A stretch of DNA of 64,000 nt from Stereocaulon alpinum (lineage: Eukaryota > Ascomycota > Lecanoromycetes > Lecanorales > Stereocaulaceae), in contig JAEUBA010000012.1 of NCBI GenBank assembly GCA_018257865.1, forward strand, positions 248,001-312,000, read 5' to 3'. This document shows, one piece after another, positions 55,277 through 64,000 of this stretch. The position numbers were made by a program, and so were the translations under genes. The first letter of the stretch is position 1. Every line of letters starts with the position of its first letter. The notes beneath the pieces are model-generated. The model was given only the letters and a program-made list of their open reading frames with translations. It made no database searches and was not told where the DNA came from.

Positions 55277-56000
55277 ATGTCTTTGTCTCCTTCGTCTCCT
55301 CAAGAAGAGGCAATTTCAAACTCTTTACCTGCGGCACCGCGGGAAATCCCAGACTCGAATCCGTCCAGCTCGGCCTCATCTCCTGCAGAGACGTTGAATT
55401 CATTTCCTTCAGCTCCTTCATCTGAAGAGGCTTCCAAGCCAGATCTGCCCGTCTCTTCTCCACCAGCATCTCCTCACATCGACCCAACCCAAGCATCCAC
55501 AAAGCCAGCTCCAGAACAAGTACAAGACACGGAGCTACTTCCACCTCCTCCTACCTCGTCTCCACCCCCAGCCCCTCCAATCAACCCCCAAGAAGCCAAG
55601 AAAACCGTACGCTCCGCTTTCCCTCTCCCATAATGTGTACTTAGCCGCATACTAACACCACCCCCCAGGCCACCCTCAAAGCCAAAATCACAGCCCTCGA
55701 AACCCAGATCCACGAGATAGCACAAAAACAAAAGGAAGTAGACGCCAAACTCAAGTACGTAGAAACCCTCTTCCTGTCTTACAACGCATTCCCTTCACCT
55801 ACTTAATCCCTGACGCTCGCTCCCCTTCTCACTCCAGAACAAAGGACCCGAAAGCAACCGTAAAAGCACACATCAAGCTTCTCCACGACTACAATGAGAT
55901 CCGAGATGTCGGTCAGGGACTCATGGGTATTATAGCTGATAAGCGGGGCGTGAGGGTTATTGATGTTTATGAGGAGTTTGGGGTTGGGGAGGGGGATTGA
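55277..56000 (+). CDS. SWI5: Recombination mediator Swi5 (Sae3 homologue)
   Basis: Small protein that, with Sfr1/Mei5, stimulates Rad51 and Dmc1 strand exchange. Exons are 55277-55606, 55669-55754 and 55838-56000 (579 nt, 192 aa). The first 110 residues are Ser/Pro/Ala/Glu-rich and disordered. The Swi5 domain covers about 111-192: a coiled coil (ATLKAKITALETQIHEIAQK), then DPKATVKAHIKLLHDYNEIR and DVGQGLMGIIADKRGVRVID, ending EEFGVGEGD. The C-terminal block is the family signature. The disordered extension makes it about twice the size of the yeast proteins. The tail-to-tail neighbour is the ABC transporter. Confidence 0.93.
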
Positions 56001-56313
56001 GATTTTGAGAGGAGCAATGCAGACTTAGGCGAAGATTACACGAGGGCGTGATAACGGCTAACGATTGTTTGTTGCGGTGCTTCGCGTTAGTCAGGCGCTC
56101 TGAGAACAGGATGTTGACGGTGATTAAGGACATTTTATTTGTAGCTATGTAAGTCTCGAGTGAGAAGCAAGCCCCTATGTACCAGCCGCTAATCGTATAT
56201 CCTAGTCCGACGAGTAGCGATAGCAGAACAATCAGCAAGAACACCATCGCTATGCATAAGACGCTCACAACGCTATAACAAAATAATACATGCCGAACCC
56301 GCGTTCAAGCCAC
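56001..56313. other. Convergent intergenic region SWI5/ABC transporter
   Basis: About 310 bp between stop codons. Nothing recognised beyond probable 3' UTRs. Confidence 0.45.
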
Positions 56314-59300
56314 CTATTGGTTCTTTCCCAGACTCTGCAAATTGACCAGCTCATAATACTTTCCACCAAGCCTTAAGAGCTCATGGTGAGTTCCATGCTC
56401 TACGATTCTGCCCTGATCGAAGACGTATATCATGTCCGCCTTCTGAATCGTGCTCAAGCGATGTGCTACAGCAATTGTCGTCCTGCCTTTTGCTGCGGCG
56501 TCTAGAGCTGCTTGCACAACCTTTTCTGACTCTGAATCCAAGGCAGAAGTTGCTTCGTCGAGAAGTAAGATCTTGGGGTCACGGAGGAGGGCACGAGCGA
56601 TGGCTATGCGTTGCTTTTGGCCACCGGAAAGCATGCTACCTTTTGAGCCGACTATGGTGCCGAAGCCGTCACTGGGCGAATTGTCAGTACTTACATCAAA
56701 CTCAAAGTAATGGGAGAGACTCACGGCAGCGAGATAATGAAGTCGTGGATGTTGGCATCTTTGCAGGCCTGCACGATGGCCTCTTCCGGCACGTCCTCGT
56801 GATCTGCGCCTAGCAACACATTTTCCCGAATTGTGCCTTGATAGAGCGTTGGTTCCTGGCTGACGAGTGCAAGAAAGCTTCGATAATCCTTAATGTTCAG
56901 GCTCGAGATTTCTTTCCCATCGACAAAGACGCCTCCAGATAGCGGATCGTAGAAGCGCTCCATCAGTGCAATGGTTGTGCTCTTCCCGCAGCCACTTGCT
57001 CCGACCAACGCAACATATTGACCTGGCTTGACGGTAAGATTGAGGCCTCTCAGCACAGGCTGTTCAGGCCTGGTAGGGTACCTGAAATGCACGTCGCGGA
57101 ATTCGATGTTACCTTCTACGTGCTCGAACCTCTCACCATCTGGCGACCAGGCGTCGATTGACGGCACCCGATCAAATAGGGTCTTGAGCTCCTTGGCAGC
57201 TTGTTTGGCTTTGCCCATATCTGGAGCGAAAGAGAAAATCGTCCCAGCGGATTGAGCGCCAAAGATGATGGCAGAGAAACAGATGAAGAAGGCGAGCTCT
57301 GAGATCTCTCGATTCGCAATGAGGGTGCCGCCGTACCAGAAACCAAGGGCCGTGCATAAGAATACGAATGACTGAGAAGAAGCATAGAGGACTGAAGATC
57401 GGAGGATAGATGACAGGCTTTTTGCTTCTTGCTCAACAATTGATTGATGGTAATGCTGCCAGACGTCCTCTTCTCTGGTCAAGGAGGCCACTGTACGAAT
57501 CGCGGCCGTCGCTTCGCATGCGTAGCTAGCTGAACTTTCGTATGCTTTCTTAGCTCTTTGTTGGAACCTTGCTAGCATCCAAAATCGGAGGAAACCGCAG
57601 GCAAGCAGTATGGGTATGGTAGCCGCGCATACAAGGGCAAGTTTGTAGTTGATGGCGGCAGATAGCGAGATGGCCGCGATGAGTGTAGTCGTCACGACCA
57701 GGATTGTACCCAATGTAACGCCACTCATGCCTGCAAGATGCGTTGTCTCTGTCGACAAGAACGATGTCAAGGCACCAGCTGAATTTTCCTCTTTGTCAAA
57801 GAATGCAATATCCTGACGCAACATTGTGCGGAAAGCCTTGTCTCTTGCGCGGTGGACCAAGCGCTCAGAACAGTATGCAAAGGCTATGCCTTGGGCGCTG
57901 AAGGATATGATTTGCACAAAAGCGAGCATGAGATACATGAGTGCCCAGAAGTTAGCGTCACTCCTGAGCTTTGCATACTCAGATTGAGGCAAGGACAGAG
58001 CGACGATAGATGATGCGAAGAAGACGGACTGTACGGGATTTCCTCCTCCAGCAATGATAGAGAAGAAAAGTCCGACAAGCATAAGGTGAACCTCCTTCCG
58101 ATTGAAGCTGCCAACAACTTTGATAAGAGTCCACAATGAGTATTGAGACCCGGAGCTCGTGCCTCTGCTTTCTAGCACCGCGCTAGAGATGGATTTACCA
58201 GTAGCCATGCGTTCGAGCTTTTCGTTAGTGACGGATTTCTCGGGCGAGGACGAGTGAATGATCTCCTCCTCAGAGTCATCCAAAGTCATTTCTGCCATTT
58301 TCTCGTCGTTCTCAGCAGATATGCGCTGTGCGTCTACAAGATTGTAGTAAGCGCCTTGCTTCTCTAGCAGTTCGTCATGCGTGCCTTGTTCAACGATACG
58401 TCCTCGCGACATCACTACAATGTTGTCCGCTGTCTTGATGGTTGAAAGACGATGGGCAATAACAATGGTTGTGCGTCCCTTGGCGGCCACATCGAGCGCA
58501 GCTTGGACCACCCCTTCCGACTTCGTGTCTAGGGCTGAAGTAGCTTCATCGAGTAGCAGTATCTTGGGATCGCAGACCATGGCTCGTGCGATCGCAATCC
58601 GCTGCTTTTGTCCACCCGAAAGGAGAAAGCCACGCTCTCCTACGTTGGTTTCGTAGCCTTCTGGAAGTCCAGTGATGAACTCGTGTGCGTTAGCCATTCT
58701 TGCAGCGCTTTCGATCATCTTTCGCTGTTGCTCCACGCTTTCATGTTCGTACTTAGTACCAATGAGTCCGTGTTGGATATTCCCGAAAATCGTCGTTCCA
58801 AACAATGTAGGCTCTTGGCTGACTAATGACATTTGTCGTCGGAGCCACCTCAGATTCAGTTTGCTAACATCGTGACCATCGAGATACACCTTGCCGCCAA
58901 CCGGATCATAGAAGCGCTCCACGAGGCCTACTACAGTAGATTTCCCGGATCCAGATGCACCAACAAGGGCTGTAGTCTTTCCGGCTGGTACCACAAGATT
59001 GACATCCTCCATAACTACAACTTCGGCTCTCGATGGATAGATGTGCTTGATATTTTTCAATTCGACAGTTCCTTCCACACTCTCAAGCTTTTCTCCCTCT
59101 TCTGACGTCGGGTCTAAAGGCGAAATTCGATCAATAGTATTGTATATCTTACTTGCCGCAGCCACGCTGGTTGTGAAAGCCTGTGCATTGGGAGCAACGT
59201 TTCCAAGTGAGAAGGCTCCGATCATAATGGCAAGCGTGATAGTTAGGATGTCGGAAAGGCTTGCATCGCCCGAGACGATGAACCTCGAACCTTCCCAAAA

Positions 59301-60447
59301 AGAAAGACCGTAGTTCAAGTACAGGACGCCCATCATACCAGAGATCATTACCGCCAGAACGATCTTAAGCTTCTTTCCCCACTTTTCGGCTTCTGTCAAA
59401 TGGGCGTCATACTGCTTTGCGAGCTTGTCTTGGGTCCCGAAAGCTGTTGCATTCCTGATGGAGCTGATGACCTCTTCCGCCACAGTACCACCCAGGGCGT
59501 ATGACTCCAATGATTGCTTATTATATTTGATGATGAAAGTGGATCCAGATGCCATGATGGTCGCTATCGCAAATACCGTGGACGAGAGGATCAGCGTGAG
59601 CTTCCAGTTCTTGATGAAAGCAATCACGAAGGCGGTTATGAATGTAGACAACGCTGTTAGTGTGAGAGCAATCTTTTCAGAGATCCCATCCTGCACAAGG
59701 TTTGTATCAGCGGTTATGCGTGTTGTGATCTCCCCTGCTCCGAGCTTGTCAAAGAACGCAATGTTCTGACGGAGAATGGCTGCCAGATATTGTTCACGAA
59801 TCTTTCCCGCAATATGCTCGCCTGTGTATATGAACCCAACGGTGCAGGCGTAGATAGTTGCGAATTCTCCAATGGCAAGGTAGATGAAGTACAGTGTGAA
59901 GTGTGATAATTGGGAGTTGAAGTATGAATGCGAAAGCGTCCCTTGGAAGAAACCTTGGAATATACCAGAGAGTTGACCAAAGATGACCTATGAAACGTTA
60001 GCACATAGCATATCCGGGACAAGCCCTTGTACTCACAGTCATCAATGGCATGACAGCTCCTCCTGCAATGGCACATATACAGCTGACTGCAATTATGATA
60101 AGATCATTCCTTGTAGCGTAGCGGTACAACGTCTTGAAGGTAACCGTAACGGTGGGTATGTCCAATTGCCGCTTGACAATCGTTTTCTCATTCTCTGGTA
60201 GATGTGCGTATGCTTCTTCACCCTTTTTCATTTCAGGAACCTTCACGATGTGCGAGTCAAGTTTTTCTAGATAAGTGACGTCTTCGGAGGATGACCCTGA
60301 GGAGTGTGGATGCTGCTCGGGCTTATGCCCCACGACATCATTCTCTGAGGAAGCGACATCGCTCGACTTGTCGTGTGATTGCTGCCTTTCGATATTCTCC
60401 TCGAACTCCTTAGCCGCATGGCTCAAGTCACCACCCGTGGTATCCAT
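56314..60447 (-). CDS. Full-size ABCB (P-glycoprotein/MDR1-like) transporter
   Basis: ATP-driven export pump of the type that includes S. pombe Pmd1 and Aspergillus AtrD/Mdr. Exons are 60447-60037, 59987-56725 and 56671-56314 (4032 nt, 1343 aa). The layout is (TMD-NBD)x2. An acidic/His-rich N-terminus of about 100 aa leads into the first membrane domain (NDLIIIAVSCICAIAGGAVM). NBD1 has Walker A GASGSGKST near 480, signature LSGGQKQRIAIAR, and Walker B ILLLDEATSALD. NBD2 has GASGCGKST near 1130, LSGGQKQRIAIAR, and ILLLDEATSALDS. All catalytic motifs are intact in both halves, so both sites should hydrolyse ATP. The linker is Ser/Glu-rich. The substrate cannot be told from sequence. It could be drug efflux, toxin export or, less likely, a-factor export (Ste6-like). 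Confidence 0.94.
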
Positions 60448-61847
60448 GGCCGAGATTGACCGAGGCTGTTAGCCTGGCGATAGAGAGACAAAGGAACTTG
60501 AAGGTTTCCGGACTGCTGCTGCTTAAAGTCTAAGGGAGGAAGCAGACCAAGGGCAGCTACATTGGCAGCTGATGACAGAAGAACTGACGAATGGCGAATT
60601 AAATATTCGCCCCACGAAGGGTAAACACAGAATGATGACAGTGAAGACAAAGGAGGTGAGTCAGAACATGTCAGAGAGGTGAGGAATGTCAGGCCAACGG
60701 TGGAAGGTATAGGGGAGTAAAGAAGACCGAAGGCAGCAGGATTGGTACATGGTGAGCATGGCGCTGGACCAGGGCATCTCTACAGTCCCGCGAATAATTC
60801 ATTGCATCGGCTTCGATTCATCCCGGCGCCGAGCCTTTTTAGGAAGCTCGCTTCTGCGCCCGCCTCCAACGCCTCGCTTGCTTGACTTTGCCGTATTCGT
60901 GAGATTAACGATTCTGAAGACCATCGCCTGCAATAATTGTGAGTCACAGGCAACAGATGTTACAACTTGGCAAAATGACTGCAGAGGATGGCTGAAGAAG
61001 GGCATTCTATGCAGAATCTCCCTAGGATCCCTGATTGTTGCTTCAACTCTAGTCGTAACAGGCTCGTCACGTTGCGATGACTCAATGAACGGGTTTTGCG
61101 ACTCAAAGAAAAGCGGTGGAGGGTGGTACGTATCGCGGTCCAATGGACTTTCCGGTGAAAGTCACTACTGTGATTACGTGCAGTAACCATATGGGAACGC
61201 AAGCTCGCAGAACCAATCGCAAAATCTTACTATCTCTTCGATGGTTCACATTCCATATTAATGTATGAAGTCAAAAGGCAGAGGGTGAATCGATAATTTC
61301 AGCAAGAGCCCAAGCAATGTGAAATAGCTGTTTGAAGGTAGAAGTGTACAGCTAGCAGAGCAGAGCAATATCAAAGGACCTGATGAATGCCAAGAGAGCA
61401 TGTGGCTATAAGGTACCCTGTTCTTTCACGAGCTCGATATACTTGACGGTTTCAATGCATTGGGGCATCAGCTTCTACCGGGGGTCCCTTTGAGTCATAC
61501 ATCTATCCACTGTCTTGTTCAGACGGTGGGTGTGGGAAAGCGGTAAGGCAGGACGTGATATCGATTCTTCCCCAGATTTCATTGAGTCGTGCCGAGAAGG
61601 TGGCTTTCGGCAATATTAGGCAACAAGAAATTTCGCAAAAGCTGAACGAACAAAATTGCCAGAACGACGAACAGGAGTTGTCCTTAAAACCCACTATCTA
61701 ATCACCATGAAACCCTGCCTTCATCTTCGCTCCTTGGGTCTTCCCTGCACCGTGCAAAAACCAAGCTTTGAAGACCTCAGGCCCGCTTAAAGATTCTGTC
61801 TCTGTCGTCGTTACTGGTAACATGGTTGTTAGCGCTAAGCTCTCTCG
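60448..61847. other. Upstream region of the ABC transporter and adjacent non-coding DNA
   Basis: About 1.4 kb with no gene accepted. Two TGASTCA (AP-1/Gcn4-type) heptamers lie near 60659 and 61078, and another near 61491. AP-1 (Yap1-type) control of multidrug pumps is known in fungi, but these cores occur at chance frequency in the window. A plus-strand frame at 60749-61186 and an antisense frame at 60799-61143 overlap each other and neither is convincing. Confidence 0.35.
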
Positions 61848-62398
61848 TCACTTTAGCAGTTCATCCGCCCCCGTGTCCTTGCCATCATTGAATTTTACAA
61901 AGGAAAAGAACATGTTATCGTATTCGGATTCCCCTTTAACAACGTTTGCTGCCCTGAAGTTGTTCTCTGCGGCAAGGCCGGTCTCTGTATCCTCCTTTGT
62001 TTGCTCCTTCTTATCAATGCATATTTCATCGTGCGACTGGGGAACCGCTGGGTCAACGGCCGTATACGACCAGTTATCTAGTCAGCATCGTCCCCAAGGC
62101 CCTTGCTGCCCGTCTAACTACTTACCCACAGGTGTTTGTCTTCGCTGGGATCACCATTTTCAGTGCACACAGCTTCTCGGGGGTGCTTCTTGAAAATGAT
62201 AGTAACATCCTTGTCGACGGGCTCTTGCTTGATGCCCGTCTCAGACAAGATGAAAACATTAGTATTCAATGCCGCGAATGCTCGACGTCTGTCTTGCTCA
62301 ATCGCTCCCTTGTGAGCTTTGAGCTTGCCTGCTCGGTCAGTGTTTGTATGATCGAGTCTGACTGCTCCACGGCCTCCATAAGTGCAAGTACCTGGCAC
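61848..62398 (-). CDS. Tentative small Lys/Asp-rich protein gene, 5' end undefined
   Basis: A minus-strand frame from about 62398 to the donor at 62126 reads as protein (DRRRAFAALNTNVFILSE; TIIFKKHPREAVCTENGDPS). It joins through a well-formed intron 62037-62125 (TGG|GTAAGT...CCCCAG|TCG) to an exon 62036-61848 (AAENNFRAANVVKGESEYDN; FFSFVKFNDGKDTGADELLK). Together this is about 150 residues, hydrophilic, with no family recognised. No ATG starts the first block: an in-frame stop lies a short way upstream and the nearest initiation would be GTG, so an upstream exon is needed or the gene is decayed. A further intron near 61848 (AA|GTGACG...GCTAAC...CCAG) could change the C-terminus. Low confidence. 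Confidence 0.35.
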
Positions 62399-62440
62399 TC
62401 GTAGCTTAATTGGATAGTACGTCCGCGCCTGGACACTCTA
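62395..62440 (+). other. Possible tRNA 5'-half relic (A-box and anticodon-arm-like)
   Basis: GCACTCGTAGCTTAATTGG (62395-62413) resembles the acceptor and D-arm of a tRNA and fits the pol III A-box consensus TRGYNNARNNG. A GTCC...GGAC stem like an anticodon arm follows, then a TTTTT run near 62443. No B box (GGTTCGA) is found within the next 80 bases, so it cannot be an intact tRNA gene. Confidence 0.25.
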
Positions 62441-63668
62441 CTTTTTAGACTTGAGGAATGATTGTGAGCGTCTGATCGCTATGCAACCTTGTATTGGATG
62501 ACATGGGCGACCTCTTAAGTCTCAGATGCCTTCCAATGCGCACAGTCTTGTATGCTTGGTTGTAGGCTTCCTCTGCTTTTCCCTCGTCCCTGCTGAGATG
62601 CCTTATTTCTACTATGCTTAGCTTTCAGATTGCTGAGGTCTTTACTCTTTGAAGTCTCAGAGTGAGCTTGCGAGTAGGAGAAAGGGGCGATCGATGTTCA
62701 AATGGTCACGAGATTGAGGGGACATGTATGGCAAGAAAAGTGCCAGCGAGAAGTAACGAATTGATTGCAGATTGGATGTAAGAAGCATAGAAGCAGGCGA
62801 GGTAGAAGGAGATCACAATAGGATACTTATAGCAGAATGGTCATGAGCAAGCAAATGATTGAAGTCAAGACTTCAATTCATGTCCAGGCAATCCCTTCGC
62901 CCACAAAGTTCATTGCACAATCGCGCCATGTGAGTACAGTGAATCTGTTGTAGCATTCATACCTGATCTATCCAGCTACACCGCTGTCCTCATATGCCCT
63001 ACTCAGCTGTCTCTACGATTTTCCAAAAAGCTGTAAAGTCGCACGGGCACTTGAGCCTTCCTTCCTGACCATCTTGTGGTTCTCCACTTGCACAATTCTG
63101 CTTCCCTTGAATCACACGCCATATACGTAGTCGCAATTTCGGAAATTTGTATTACCCGGTTTCCAGTGGTCCTGGAAGATGATTGGATAAGGTGATAGCC
63201 ATCCAGGTCTTCTGCGTTCATGAAGCGTAGCGTTGATAGATCAAGGAGACAAGTGCCCGGATCTCGATACCAATAAATTCCATACACCCTCTGCGCTAAA
63301 AGCAGTTTTCCAGGCATCTCGACTCCATGAAGCGTAGAGCTAATAGATCGAGGAACTATCCGTCGAGGCTTTCCTCATACCTACGAGCCTCCATCTACAC
63401 ACCCCAGCCCAGCTAATACACTTCCACCCAGTACATGCAGCCAAGCAGCAGCAGCAAGATTCCACAAACTCCAGTACGAACCTGAAGCGACACGGCGCAC
63501 CCAAATTCCGTGTGAAGAAACGAGCTTGTATCGAACCTTCATATTCTCAATGCCAAGCAATCACGTGACACACTAAGCGATCCCTCTCCCACACTTTCAA
63601 AATCCCCTACCACCAACACCATTCACCATCCACCACAACAACAATCGGCATCCCCCCAACCCACCACG
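62441..63668. other. Intergenic region upstream of RPL39
   Basis: About 1.2 kb, no gene supported. GAAGCGTAG(A/C)G-type short repeats appear near 63222 and 63326 (ATGAAGCGTAG twice). The last 100 bp are C/A-rich and contain TCACGTGA at 63561-63568, about 100 bp before the RPL39 ATG. Confidence 0.35.
63561..63568. promoter_or_regulatory. TCACGTGA palindrome upstream of RPL39
   Basis: A perfect CACGTG E-box palindrome, about 100 bp before the RPL39 start. Cbf1-type bHLH factors bind RTCACRTG, and this site is used at ribosomal protein genes in some ascomycete yeasts. Whether it works here is inference. Confidence 0.4.
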
Positions 63669-64000
63669 ATGCCTGTACGCACCCCCTCGCCCTCCTCCCC
63701 TCCTTCCTTCCCTAACTCCATACTAACCTGATCGTGATTGACCACAGTCCCACAAATCCTTCCGCACAAAGCAAAAGCTCGCCCGAGCACAGAAGCAAAA
63801 CCGCCCCATCCCGCAATGGATACGGTTGAGGACCGGGAATACAATCCGGTACGTAATACCTCCTACACATACACCGATTCCACGTGTTTGCAGACTCCTT
63901 AGGGTTTGGTGAAGAAAGTTGAGGGAAGCCAGTGGATAAAGGCTGGGCTGATTGATGGGTGTGCGCTATAGGTATAACGCGAAGCGAAGACATTGGCGTA
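63669..64000 (+). CDS. RPL39: 60S ribosomal protein eL39 (RPL39), 3' end outside window
   Basis: Very small basic ribosomal protein lining the peptide exit tunnel. Exons visible are 63669-63674 (ATG CCT only), 63748-63848 and 63972 to the window end. The join gives MP-SHKSFRTKQKLARAQKQN, RPIPQWIRLRTGNTIR, then YNAKRRHWR, which is near-identical to eL39 across eukaryotes. About six residues and the stop remain outside. Introns are 73 and 123 bp. The six-base first exon is characteristic of this gene in many fungi. Confidence 0.95.

Noticed and set aside
60749..61186. 145-codon plus-strand frame upstream of the ABC transporter
   Set aside because: No family similarity, an overlapping antisense frame of similar length, and position in the ABC promoter; more likely chance.
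1..64000. CRISPR arrays, plasmid or phage features, rRNA genes, secondary-metabolite cluster
   Set aside because: The window is fungal nuclear DNA; no regularly spaced repeats, rRNA sequence or synthase genes were seen, and the ABC transporter stands alone.

Overview
This is nuclear DNA of a filamentous ascomycete (Pezizomycotina). Almost every gene has several short introns, mostly 47-65 bp, with GTAHGT-type donors and CTAAC-like branch sites. Base composition is roughly balanced and neighbouring genes alternate strands. The gene content fits: Rkm4, Gid9/Fyv10, UreF, Atg101, RFX, a Ytp1-family protein and a full-size ABCB pump. The class (Leotiomycetes, Dothideomycetes or other) cannot be settled from the sequence alone. 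Twenty-two loci have an assignable product: twenty-one complete gene models plus the 5' end of RPL39. All of these models except RPL39, which is cut by the window end, were rebuilt exon by exon, and every summed CDS is a multiple of three.

Layout. 1-806: 3' end of an unidentified coiled-coil/basic protein gene. 1.3-2.0 kb: CDC34 (-). 3.6-4.9 kb: a major-royal-jelly-protein-like gene broken by at least four frame changes. 5.3-8.0 kb: translation elongation factor 1B-gamma (-) and mitochondrial ribosomal protein uS9m (+), divergent. 8.0-14.1 kb: a 6-kb gene-poor stretch. 14.1-15.4 kb: an unknown protein with a prion-like N-terminus. 15.4-17.6 kb: non-coding. 17.6-28.6 kb: calcineurin B (-), EPL1 (+), RKM4 (-), FYV10/GID9 (+), BMT5 (-), UreF (+), a Sis1/Psi1-type J protein (+). 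28.8-36.2 kb: RBG2/DRG2 (-) and GCN2 (+). 36.8-45.4 kb: AOS1 (-), an unknown conserved protein (+), an RFX factor (-), YOP1 (+). 46.2-52.7 kb: ATG101 (-), PEX3 (+), derlin (+), CBF5 (+). 53.1-60.4 kb: a YTP1-family membrane protein (-), SWI5 (+), an ABCB multidrug transporter (-). 60.4-63.6 kb: mostly non-coding, with one tentative small gene. 63.7 kb to the end: RPL39 (+), cut by the window end.

The genes are mostly housekeeping and do not form a single pathway or a biosynthetic cluster. Translation and ribosome biogenesis recur (EF1B-gamma, uS9m, RKM4, BMT5, CBF5, RBG2, GCN2, RPL39), as do ER and peroxisome functions (YOP1, derlin, PEX3) and protein turnover or modification (CDC34, GID9, AOS1, ATG101). 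Nine divergent pairs share short intergenic regions. Three of those upstream regions carry recognisable control sites: a perfect four-unit heat-shock element upstream of the J protein, two Gcn4/AP-1 heptamers upstream of GCN2, and two CCTCGG-type boxes upstream of PEX3.

No wholly new multi-gene system was found. The most unusual signals are extreme exon structures (a start-codon-only exon, a 9-nt exon, four exons of 15-29 nt at the start of RBG2, introns that stay open in frame), the decayed MRJP gene, and two unrecognised proteins with distinctive architecture.
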